Origin: Niabella yanshanensis
Lineage (GTDB): Bacteria; Bacteroidota; Bacteroidia; Chitinophagales; Chitinophagaceae
NCBI RefSeq assembly: GCF_034424215.1
Contig: NZ_CP139960.1
Location: 3,410,001-3,474,000, forward strand
Reading direction: 5' to 3'
Length of the DNA: 64,000 bases
Shown here: positions 19,692 through 27,921 of the stretch, one piece after another
How positions within the stretch are numbered: position 1 is the first letter of the stretch
How the letters are laid out: every line of letters begins with the position of its first letter
Program-made: the position numbers and the translations under genes
The notes under the pieces: model-generated
Seen by the model: only the letters and a program-made list of their open reading frames with translations
What the model was told of the DNA's origin: nothing
Databases searched by the model: none

Positions 19692-19814
19692 TTCCTTCAG
19701 GCGTCCACGTATAGTTCCATTTAAAGTCAGCGTATTATACCAGGGGTCTTATTTGTATTGTAAGAAACAACACACGAAGGAAGTATTGAAAGTGATAAAA
19801 GATAAACGAGTATA

Positions 19815-20963
19815 ATGAATTTAAAACTATCATTAATGGTCATGCTTTTGCTGCTCACCTATTGTGGAACAACACAAAACAGCACATCCTATAAACAGTA
19901 TGACGGGGTAACGCAAAAACAAGTATTATCATTAGTTCAAAAAGTAAATGATTATTGGCAAAGAACGCACGCTAAACCCGGCTGGGCTTTCTGGGATGTG
20001 GCCGCTTATCATACCGGGAACATGGCGGCGTATAAACTTACAAATAATCAAAGCTATAAATCGTATTCCCAAAAATGGGCGGAAAAAAATAAGTGGATGG
20101 GCGCCACTTCCAACAACAAAGCCGAATGGAAGTATAACTATGGTGAAACTAATAGGCATGTATTGTTCGGCGACTGGCAGGTGTGTTTTCAAACCTATAT
20201 AGACCTGTACAACCTGGATAAAGTAAAGAATCCAAAGAAAATTGCCAGGGCGCGGGAAGTAATGGAATACCAGATGAGCACACCGCAAAATGATTACTGG
20301 TGGTGGGCAGATGGCTTATACATGGTCATGCCGGTGATGACCAAAATGTACCATATTACGGGTAACTCCTTATATCTTGATAAAATGGGCCAATACTTTG
20401 AGTATGCTAACAGCATTATGTACGACTCTGTGGAAAAAATATACTACCGGGATGCGAAGTATATTTATCCCAAACATAAAAGTATAAACGGTAATAAAGA
20501 TTTCTGGGCGAGGGGTAATGGTTGGGTCATTGCAGCACTGGCAAAAGTGTTGGAAGATCTGCCAGCGACGGATAAGAACCGGAAAGAATATGAAGAGAAA
20601 TTTTTAGGCCTTGCCGCAACTGTCAAAAAATTGCAGCAGCAGGAGGGGTACTGGACCCGCAGCATGATGGATCCGCAACATGCCCCCGGACCGGAAACCA
20701 GTGGTACCGCATTTTTTACTTATGGCTTGTTATGGGGAATCAACAATGGATACCTGGATAAAGAAGAATACTGGTCGTGTGTACAAAAAGCATGGAATTT
20801 TCTTACAAAAACGGCGCTGCAGCCCGATGGAAAAATAGGTTATGTGCAACCGATAGGAGAACGGGCTATACCCGGCCAGGTGGTTAATAAAGACTCTACT
20901 GCAGGTTTCGGCGTAGGAGCTTTTTTATTGGCCGCAACAGAGATGTACAAATTTGTTAAGTGA
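19815..20963 (+). CDS. GH105 unsaturated rhamnogalacturonyl/glucuronyl hydrolase
   Basis: The 382 residues match the (alpha/alpha)6-barrel GH105 family (YteR/YesR type), which removes 4,5-unsaturated uronic acids left by polysaccharide lyases. The WWWADGLYM motif contains the likely catalytic Asp166; FWARGNGWV and PETSGTAFF are also family-typical. The N-terminus has a lipobox-like LLLTYC (Cys17), so it may be a lipoprotein. It is followed directly by a GH43 whose ATG lies 6 bp after this stop codon, so the two are translationally close. In arabinogalactan loci GH105 enzymes act on unsaturated glucuronic acid made by a rhamnose-glucuronate lyase; no lyase gene is visible in this window. Confidence 0.88.
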   Translation: MNLKLSLMVMLLLLTYCGTTQNSTSYKQYDGVTQKQVLSLVQKVNDYWQRTHAKPGWAFWDVAAYHTGNMAAYKLTNNQSYKSYSQKWAEKNKWMGATSNNKAEWKYNYGETNRHVLFGDWQVCFQTYIDLYNLDKVKNPKKIARAREVMEYQMSTPQNDYWWWADGLYMVMPVMTKMYHITGNSLYLDKMGQYFEYANSIMYDSVEKIYYRDAKYIYPKHKSINGNKDFWARGNGWVIAALAKVLEDLPATDKNRKEYEEKFLGLAATVKKLQQQEGYWTRSMMDPQHAPGPETSGTAFFTYGLLWGINNGYLDKEEYWSCVQKAWNFLTKTALQPDGKIGYVQPIGERAIPGQVVNKDSTAGFGVGAFLLAATEMYKFVK

Positions 20964-20968
20964 GCATT

Positions 20969-22117
20969 ATGAATAAGTTTGAACTGAAATACAGGCTGTC
21001 TTTTTTTATAGGTTGTGTTCTTATCCTTCTAAGCGCGGGAGTACAGGCACAGCAAAAGTTACAGCAATTTAAACCGGGCGCATTGTGGATGGATGATAAA
21101 GGCAATCATATTAATGCGCATGGTGGTGGTATCTTATTTTACAACGGCATGTATTATTGGTTTGGCGAGCACAAGGGCGAAGGATCTAACAATGCTTATG
21201 TAGGAGTAACGGTGTATGCTTCTAAGGATCTGTATAACTGGAAAAATGAAGGCGTTGCATTTAATGTTAATGATGATAAAGCAAGTCTCACACAGCGGGG
21301 ATCGATAATAGAAAGGCCGAAGGTTATTCATAATAAGCATACAAAACAGTTCGTAATGTATTTCCACCTGGAGCTGGCGGGGCAGGGTTATGGCGCAGCC
21401 TACGCCGCTGTGGCTGTCAGCGATAAAGTAACAGGTCCATACAAGTTTTTGCGTGCTTCAAGAGTAAACCCTGGTCACTGGCCATTGAATATACCGGGTG
21501 GTGACCGTAGACAAAGAATCAATCCTGATGATTACAAAACCTGGTGGACCGACAAATGGAGAGAAGGTGTGGAGAAAGGCTTGTTTGTGCAGGAACATTT
21601 ATATAGCGGCCAGATGTCGAGAGACATGACCTTATTTGTAGATGATGATAGCAAAGCCTATCATATTTACTCTTCAGAAGAAAACCTTACGTTGCATATT
21701 GCCGAGCTTTCTGATGATTACACACAGCACACAGGCAAATACATTCGCATTGCACCTGCAGGTCATAACGAGGCGCCGGCCATCTTTAAAAGAAACGGAA
21801 AATACTATATGATCACTTCTGGCTGTACGGGTTGGGACCCCAATGCCGCTAGATTGTTGGTAGCAGATCAAATTATGGGTGAATGGAAATTACTCCCTAA
21901 TCCTTGCGTGGGGGATGGGGCCGACAAAACATTTCAGTCACAGGGAACTTATATCTTACCTGTAGCCGGAAAGAAAGATGCTTTCATTTTTATGGCTGAT
22001 CGCTGGCGACCTAAAAATCCCATAGACGGACGCTACGTTTGGCTGCCTGTACAATTTAAAAATGAGTTGCCGGTTTTGAGCTGGCTGGACGAATGGGACT
22101 TAAAAGTATTTGATTAA
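20969..22117 (+). CDS. GH43_24-like exo-beta-1,3-galactanase
   Basis: This 382-residue secreted five-bladed propeller closely resembles fungal and bacterial exo-beta-1,3-galactanases of GH43 subfamily 24. Shared motifs include NAHGGGIL, YYWFGEHKG, IERPKV (Glu115), NEAPAIF (probable acid Glu268), TSGCTGWDPN and ADRWRP. As in that subfamily, the usual Asp base at the propeller start is absent (HINAHGGG), and a glutamine (Gln325, in QSQGTY) occupies the position of the unusual Gln base proposed for the fungal enzyme. It would peel galactose from the beta-1,3-galactan backbone while bypassing side chains. A signal peptide ends at about VQAQ. A GTG at 20960 overlapping the previous gene is possible, but the ATG at 20969 gives the better start. 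Confidence 0.85.
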   Translation: MNKFELKYRLSFFIGCVLILLSAGVQAQQKLQQFKPGALWMDDKGNHINAHGGGILFYNGMYYWFGEHKGEGSNNAYVGVTVYASKDLYNWKNEGVAFNVNDDKASLTQRGSIIERPKVIHNKHTKQFVMYFHLELAGQGYGAAYAAVAVSDKVTGPYKFLRASRVNPGHWPLNIPGGDRRQRINPDDYKTWWTDKWREGVEKGLFVQEHLYSGQMSRDMTLFVDDDSKAYHIYSSEENLTLHIAELSDDYTQHTGKYIRIAPAGHNEAPAIFKRNGKYYMITSGCTGWDPNAARLLVADQIMGEWKLLPNPCVGDGADKTFQSQGTYILPVAGKKDAFIFMADRWRPKNPIDGRYVWLPVQFKNELPVLSWLDEWDLKVFD

Positions 22118-22134
22118 ATAGAAAGTGCTTGTAT

Positions 22135-24174
22135 ATGAAAAGTTTTTTTATTTTAATTGCGGTAAGTGTCTGTTATAGCCAGTTGTTATATGGGCAGGGT
22201 GGCTCCCTGAGTTGGGACACGGTATTGCAGCAGAAGAGAGTTGCAAATCAACCTGCTTTTAAGATAACCAATCCCGACTATAAGACAAGCCCGAAAACCG
22301 GTATGACCCGGGAACACTGGAAACAAATGGCTTTGTATTTATTAAGGGGGGCGTTTAGTTATGTTGACAATATCGACGATCCGATGCAGTTTCCCAGGGA
22401 GCCAGGCAAGAGCTATCCCAGGCAGGCTTCGCAGGTTCCTACTGAAAAACTCGAAGGATTAAGCCGCACTTTATTTATTGCTGCACCTTTGTTAAAAGAA
22501 GATTCCAACCTCGTATTGAATAAGGTTCGCGTGGCTGATTATTATCGCCACCAGATATTGAACCTTTTAAACCCGCAGAGCGAATCCTATATTAAGCCAC
22601 AGGAAAAAAATGGTGGTCCCAGCCAGATACTGGTTGAGTTTGGCGCTTTAGCGGTATCCTTATTTTATGCGCCCGAAGTATTGTTTGATCCTTTAACCAA
22701 AGAGCAACGGGACCTGTTAGCGCATACCATGCTCAGTTATGGTGATGGTACAACCGTTCCTTCCAATTGGAAATTCTTCAACATATTTGTATTGAGCTTT
22801 TTCAAAAGCAAAGGCTATGCGGTTAATGAAAAACTATTAGTAGACTACCTGGATAAATCCCTGGATCACTACCGTGGCAATGGCTGGTATAATGATAACC
22901 CGGCTTACGACTATTACAGTATGTGGGCCTTCCAGATGTATGGACCATTATGGGCTGAATATTTTGGAAAGAAATACTATCCCGAATACGCGCAGAAATT
23001 TCTAAAAAACTTTGATGACCTCAAGCAGGAGTACCCTTATATGTTTGGAAGAGATGGGAAGATGATCGTTTGGGGCCGGAGCATGACTTACAGGATCGGC
23101 GCCATTGTACCGTTTGCGCTGATGGGTTTGCAAAACGATCCTGCTGTTAATTATGGCTGGATGCGCCGGATTGCTTCGGGTGTAATGAAGCAGTTTTTAA
23201 CACATCCTGATTTTATGAAGAACAATGTGCCCACACTAGGTGTGTATGGTTCCTTTGAACCTGCGGTTCAGCCCTACAGCTGTCGCGGAAGTGTGTATTG
23301 GATGGGCAAGGCCTTTTTTGCATTGATGTTACCAAAGGATAGTCCGTTCTGGACTGCTACAGAAAATGATGGCGCCTGGGAAACAAAGATGAAAAAAGAC
23401 GAAGTGTATCACCACTTTGCGGATAGTTCAAATATATTGATAACTGACTATCCTAATATCGGCGCTTCGGAGATCAGGGCCTGGTGCAAGGTAAAGTTGA
23501 TAGGTGCCTGGGAAACATTCCGTGCCAGTGAAAATTATAACCGGCTTTCTTATAACAGCGCATTCCCCTGGCAGGCCGATAGTGTAGACGGCGTGGTATC
23601 TATGAACTACCTCGTCAAAAATCAACAGAAGGAATGGGAACCGCTAAGGCTTTATGATTTTAAGAAGTTTGAGGATGGCATTTACTATCGCGATGCGGCA
23701 CTGGAAACCCATCCGGGTATTAAGCTGCAATTAGCAGATATACCACTTGCCAATGGTATCCTTAGGGTTGATAAAGTCAGTTCACCCGTTGCAACGGAGA
23801 TAAGACTCGGGCATTACGCGTTGCCAAGGTTAGGCAAAGACATTATTACTACACGCAAAAACGTAAAAGGCAGAGAAGTGGTAATTATTGATAACGGTGT
23901 TTACCAGTTAGCAATGGTTAACTGGCTGGGATGGGAAAAGATCTATGATGTAAATACTGAACTGGTGCATCCTGAGAGCAGGTATAGCCGGGTTATCAAT
24001 ACTGCCGTCAACGTGGATGCAGACAAGGAGCAAACTTTTATCACATTGATGCTTTGGAAGAGATCGGGGGAGCGTTGGACGGACGAAGAATTACTGCCCA
24101 TAAAAAAGACGGAGGTGCGTGGTTCCGCAATAGAAATTCAATTGTATAACAAACCAACCCAACTGATTAAATAA
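22135..24174 (+). CDS. DUF2264 protein, GH154-type beta-glucuronidase candidate
   Basis: This 679-residue secreted protein (signal peptide about 1-21, ending LYGQ) matches the DUF2264 family. Conserved stretches are MTREHWKQMALYLLRGAF, NWKFFNIFVLSF, GNGWYNDNPAYDYYS and MFGRDGKMIVWGRSMTYR. Part of this family is GH154, an exo-beta-glucuronidase described for arabinogalactan breakdown in gut Bacteroides. That role fits the GH43_24, GH127-type and GH105 neighbours. The family has an (alpha/alpha)-barrel N-terminal half and a beta-rich C-terminal half; the catalytic residues are not obvious by eye. The true start is probably the ATG at 22135, 17 bp after the previous stop, rather than the TTG six bases earlier. 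It is the last gene of the first operon. Confidence 0.78.
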   Translation: MKSFFILIAVSVCYSQLLYGQGGSLSWDTVLQQKRVANQPAFKITNPDYKTSPKTGMTREHWKQMALYLLRGAFSYVDNIDDPMQFPREPGKSYPRQASQVPTEKLEGLSRTLFIAAPLLKEDSNLVLNKVRVADYYRHQILNLLNPQSESYIKPQEKNGGPSQILVEFGALAVSLFYAPEVLFDPLTKEQRDLLAHTMLSYGDGTTVPSNWKFFNIFVLSFFKSKGYAVNEKLLVDYLDKSLDHYRGNGWYNDNPAYDYYSMWAFQMYGPLWAEYFGKKYYPEYAQKFLKNFDDLKQEYPYMFGRDGKMIVWGRSMTYRIGAIVPFALMGLQNDPAVNYGWMRRIASGVMKQFLTHPDFMKNNVPTLGVYGSFEPAVQPYSCRGSVYWMGKAFFALMLPKDSPFWTATENDGAWETKMKKDEVYHHFADSSNILITDYPNIGASEIRAWCKVKLIGAWETFRASENYNRLSYNSAFPWQADSVDGVVSMNYLVKNQQKEWEPLRLYDFKKFEDGIYYRDAALETHPGIKLQLADIPLANGILRVDKVSSPVATEIRLGHYALPRLGKDIITTRKNVKGREVVIIDNGVYQLAMVNWLGWEKIYDVNTELVHPESRYSRVINTAVNVDADKEQTFITLMLWKRSGERWTDEELLPIKKTEVRGSAIEIQLYNKPTQLIK

Positions 24175-24680
24175 AAACGGTAGCGATTGTTCATATAAAA
24201 GACAAAAATAAAAGTAACTGCCGCTTTTAGAGGCGGGCAATGGTTAGTGCACAACCGTTCCGTCGCCTTGCCGGATTACGGCCAAAGCGCCGTGAGTTCT
24301 GCATTTCGGTAAAATGAGATGAAATTGATACATCAGTTAAATTTTGGTTAACAACGGTTAAAATCTAACAATGATCAGTAAAAAAATAAAGATACTTTTA
24401 TAAAAGTAAAACTGACAAATATTGTACTGAAGCTTGCGACATATATCACTAAAAAATTGACGAATAATTATATTAATAGACCAAACTTTTCGATGATGCA
24501 GGGAACGTTGGAGTTGAATTACCAATAAATACTAACCTTTTCCCTCTGCTGTAGCAGATAAGAGAACGTGTTTTTTCCATGCCATAAAAACCGGCCCTAA
24601 AGGCTGGCAGGGAGAGGTATGCGCTTCAATGATCATCCCGGAGCTAAACTTTATTTTTCACTAAAACCTTACAATCAGGT
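24175..24680. other. 506-bp intergenic region between the two PUL units
   Basis: No gene or known riboswitch is visible. A perfect 16-bp palindrome lies at 24393-24408, followed by AT-rich sequence suited to a promoter. The last 200 bp form a probable long leader for the second susC, with a weak stem (CCGGCC-CTAAA-GGCTGG, about 24591-24607). No terminator was recognised after the GH154-like gene. Confidence 0.5.
24393..24408. promoter_or_regulatory. Perfect 16-bp palindrome TACTTTTATAAAAGTA
   Basis: The two halves TACTTTTA and TAAAAGTA are exact reverse complements with no spacer. The site lies about 270 bp before the second susC and about 220 bp after the GH154-like stop. It is too AT-rich for a terminator stem and is best read as a candidate operator. 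Confidence 0.4.
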
Positions 24681-27600
24681 ATGCTTATTCGATTTTACTT
24701 TAGATGCCTGCTTGCAGTTAGCCTTGCCTTTATCATACAAGGTGATACAATTGCACAGCAGCAAAACATTGTAGTAAAGGGTACTGTTACTACAGATGCA
24801 GGGGCGGCGCTTGCCAATTCTACCGTATTCCTGAAAAGCGATTCCACGCGTGCTAGCCTTACTGGGGTGGATGGAGAATACCAGATCTCTGTACCGGCAA
24901 ATGGAACGCTGGTGTTTTCCGCCGTAGGCTATGCACGTGTAGAGCGGAATGTACAGGGCGAGCCTGTTGTTAATGTTGTACTTACTGCTCAAACTACGAC
25001 TATTGACGAAGTGGTTGTAACAGCTTTTGGTAACAAGCAGAAGCGTTCCAGCATGGTAAGTGCTATTTCAACTATTAACCCGGAGGAGTTAAAAGGACCG
25101 ACCAGTAACCTTACCACCATGATGGCGGGTAGGGTTGGTGGTATGATCGCCTACCAGCGGAGCGGTGAGCCAGGTGCCGACAATGCCCAGTTCTTTATAC
25201 GGGGTCTGGGAACATTTGGTACCGGTAAACAAGACCCGTTAATATTAATTGATGGGGTAGAGTCCAGCAATACGGATATGGCTCGTTTGCAGCCTGATGA
25301 TATCGCTTCATTCAGTGTGCTTAGGGATGCAACAGCGTCGGCCGTATATGGGGCCCGTGGTGCGAATGGTGTGGTATTGATCACTACCAAAGGGGGTAAG
25401 GCGGGTAAAACCAATTTTACATTACGCTCAGAAGTTACGGCATCTTCCAATACAAAGAACTTCGAGTTTGCCGATAATATTACTTACATGACATTGGCTA
25501 ACGAGGCGGCATTAACCCGTAATCCTCTGGCGCCGTTACCCTATCTGCAAACAAAAATTGACGCTACCGCAAAACCTGATGCCGATCCGCTTCTTTACCC
25601 CAGTAATAACTGGATAGAGCAACTGATCAAACCCTACACTATTAATACACGTAATAACCTAAGCGTGTCTGGTGGGGCAGAAAAGGCGCGTTACTATATT
25701 GCCGGTACCTTCAACGTTGACAATGGGGTCCTAAAAACAGAGCAGCTTAACAACTTTAACAGCAATGTAAAGCTGATCAATTATAGTGTTCGCTCTAACG
25801 TAGATATTAAGCTTACTTCAACAACGGATGCTGCAGTAAGAGTGTATGCTCAGTTTGATGATTATAAAGGCCCGCTGCTGGGAAGTAATGGCGAAAGCGG
25901 TGGTGCGCGTATCTTCCGGCAAGCTATCTGGTCCAATCCGGTAATGTTCCCTGCTATCTACCCCCAGTCCATGTCTGAATTTGCAACACACCCTTTATTT
26001 GGTAATGCTATTGCACCTAATGAAGGGTTATATGTCAATCCTTATGCAGAAATGGTGAGGGGCTACTCAGAGTACAATCGTTCTAACCTGCAGGCGCAGA
26101 TCGAGCTAAAGCAAAACCTGAATGCCATAACCAAGGGCCTGAATGCAAGGTTAATGTCTTTCGTAAGAAGAGAATCTTATACCAGTGTATCAAGGGCTTA
26201 CAATCCTTATTATTACACAACGCAGGTTACGCCCGAGGGGGAAGTGAGTTTGCTGCGTTTAAATGGCGGGGGGCAGGGCTCTATAGGCACTACCGGGACC
26301 GAGTATCTTAACTTCGTGCCGGGCGGCAGGGATGTTACAGCAACCTTTTATACCGAGGGAGCCTTAAATTACGATCGCAGTTTTGGTAAACATGCCTTAA
26401 CGGGAATGTTGATCACTACTCTGCGTAATTACGTGTCGGGCAATATGGGAAGTTTGCAATTGTCCTTGCCTGCCAGGAACCAGGGGCTTTCGGGACGATT
26501 TTCATATGGATATGATACGCGTTACCTGGCAGAATTTAATTTTGGTTATAATGGGTCTGAACGTTTTGCTGACAACAGCCGCTTTGGTTTCTTCCCCTCT
26601 TTTGGTTTAGGATATGTAGTGTCAAACGAAAAGTTCTTCGAGCCTTTAACCGGTGTTATTAACAGTTTAAAATTCAGGGCTACCTATGGTTTTGTGGGTA
26701 ACGATCAGATCGGGAACCCGGCAGATCGTTTCTTTTACCTCTCTGAAGTGCAGATGGATAATGGCAACTATGGCGCCACTTTTGGAGAATTATATGGCTA
26801 CACCCGCCCAGGTGTATTGGTAAGCCGCTATGCCAACCCTAACATTACCTGGGAAAAATCAGAACAGATCAACCTGGGTATGGATCTCCGTTTATTTAAA
26901 TCGTGGGATTTAAACATTGACGTGTACCGTAACACCCGTACGAATATCCTCAGCGGTCGTACCTATATCCCCACCACGATGGGATTACAGGCGGCCATCA
27001 TTGCTAATACGAACGAAGGGATGAGCCAGGGCTTGGATGTAATGACTACCTATAATAAAGACTTTGGCGGCGGATGGAGTGCGCAAATGCGCGGCAACTT
27101 TACCTATGCTACCAGTAAGATGTTGAAATATGATGAGCCGTCTTACCCGGGTAATGAATGGTACCGTACAAGGGTTGGTAATTCAATGGCACAGAGTTAC
27201 GGTTATATTGCAGAGCGCTTGTTTGTAGATGACAATGAAGCGATCAACTCGCCTGTTCAGTTTGGCGGCACACCCGGTATCGCCAATGGCGGAACCTATG
27301 GTGGCGGTGATATTAAATACCGCGATGTAAATGGCGATGGCGTTATCAATAGCCAGGACATGGTTCCGATCGGCTTGCCTACATCTCCCGAGATCATTTA
27401 TGGATTTGGAGGTACTATTGCTTATAAAAGCTTTGACTTTAGCTTTTTCTTCCAGGGGTCAGCCCGCTCCTCTTTCTTTATCAACTCAGAAAATATAGCT
27501 CCGTTTGTATTTAACAGTGGTAGCCAGAATGCCTTATTGAAAGTAGTGGCAGATAGTTACTGGAGCGAAGAAAACCGCAACCTGTATGCCATGTGGCCAA

Positions 27601-27893
27601 GGTTGAGTCAAAACTTCGTAGCGAATAATAGCCGCGAAACCGTTGCCGGAGAAACCTCTACCTGGTGGATGCGTAATGGTAGCTTCCTGCGATTTAAAAA
27701 TGTTGAACTAGGTTTTAACCCTCAACAACATCTTATTAAAAAGTTTGGACTTAGCACCATGAGAGTGTATGTAAATGCAACCAACCTGGCTGTATGGAGC
27801 AATTTTAAAATGTGGGATCCTGAAATGGGCGGATCGGGCTTAGGATATCCCATTCAAAGTGTGTACAATTTTGGTTTGCAAATTGGTTTTTAA
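24681..27893 (+). CDS. SusC/RagA-type TonB-dependent transporter (second pair)
   Basis: This 1070-residue outer-membrane receptor has a signal peptide (about 1-25, ending TIAQ), a regulatory-like sandwich (about 30-105), a TonB box from residue 108 (IDEVVVTAFG), a plug domain containing LILIDGVES and VLRDATASAVYGARG, and a long barrel ending VYNFGLQIGF. It has no STN domain. A leader of about 200 bp or more precedes it. SusD follows after 28 bp, and two binding lipoproteins complete the surface complex. No sensor or sigma factor is encoded next to this unit, so its control must come from elsewhere, possibly the HTCS upstream. Confidence 0.95.
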   Translation: MLIRFYFRCLLAVSLAFIIQGDTIAQQQNIVVKGTVTTDAGAALANSTVFLKSDSTRASLTGVDGEYQISVPANGTLVFSAVGYARVERNVQGEPVVNVVLTAQTTTIDEVVVTAFGNKQKRSSMVSAISTINPEELKGPTSNLTTMMAGRVGGMIAYQRSGEPGADNAQFFIRGLGTFGTGKQDPLILIDGVESSNTDMARLQPDDIASFSVLRDATASAVYGARGANGVVLITTKGGKAGKTNFTLRSEVTASSNTKNFEFADNITYMTLANEAALTRNPLAPLPYLQTKIDATAKPDADPLLYPSNNWIEQLIKPYTINTRNNLSVSGGAEKARYYIAGTFNVDNGVLKTEQLNNFNSNVKLINYSVRSNVDIKLTSTTDAAVRVYAQFDDYKGPLLGSNGESGGARIFRQAIWSNPVMFPAIYPQSMSEFATHPLFGNAIAPNEGLYVNPYAEMVRGYSEYNRSNLQAQIELKQNLNAITKGLNARLMSFVRRESYTSVSRAYNPYYYTTQVTPEGEVSLLRLNGGGQGSIGTTGTEYLNFVPGGRDVTATFYTEGALNYDRSFGKHALTGMLITTLRNYVSGNMGSLQLSLPARNQGLSGRFSYGYDTRYLAEFNFGYNGSERFADNSRFGFFPSFGLGYVVSNEKFFEPLTGVINSLKFRATYGFVGNDQIGNPADRFFYLSEVQMDNGNYGATFGELYGYTRPGVLVSRYANPNITWEKSEQINLGMDLRLFKSWDLNIDVYRNTRTNILSGRTYIPTTMGLQAAIIANTNEGMSQGLDVMTTYNKDFGGGWSAQMRGNFTYATSKMLKYDEPSYPGNEWYRTRVGNSMAQSYGYIAERLFVDDNEAINSPVQFGGTPGIANGGTYGGGDIKYRDVNGDGVINSQDMVPIGLPTSPEIIYGFGGTIAYKSFDFSFFFQGSARSSFFINSENIAPFVFNSGSQNALLKVVADSYWSEENRNLYAMWPRLSQNFVANNSRETVAGETSTWWMRNGSFLRFKNVELGFNPQQHLIKKFGLSTMRVYVNATNLAVWSNFKMWDPEMGGSGLGYPIQSVYNFGLQIGF

Positions 27894-27921
27894 TCTTCCC
27901 CTATTTTAATAGTATATCAAC

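Noticed and set aside
11422-24675. Shared 13-mer AAAACCTTACAAT just before the first GH2 and the second susC
   Set aside because: Two copies of an AT-rich 13-mer near start codons can be chance or a weak ribosome-site preference; no wider structure accompanies them.
24480-24680. Possible riboswitch in the leader of the second susC
   Set aside because: Only a short imperfect stem is visible, and no conserved core of a known riboswitch could be found.
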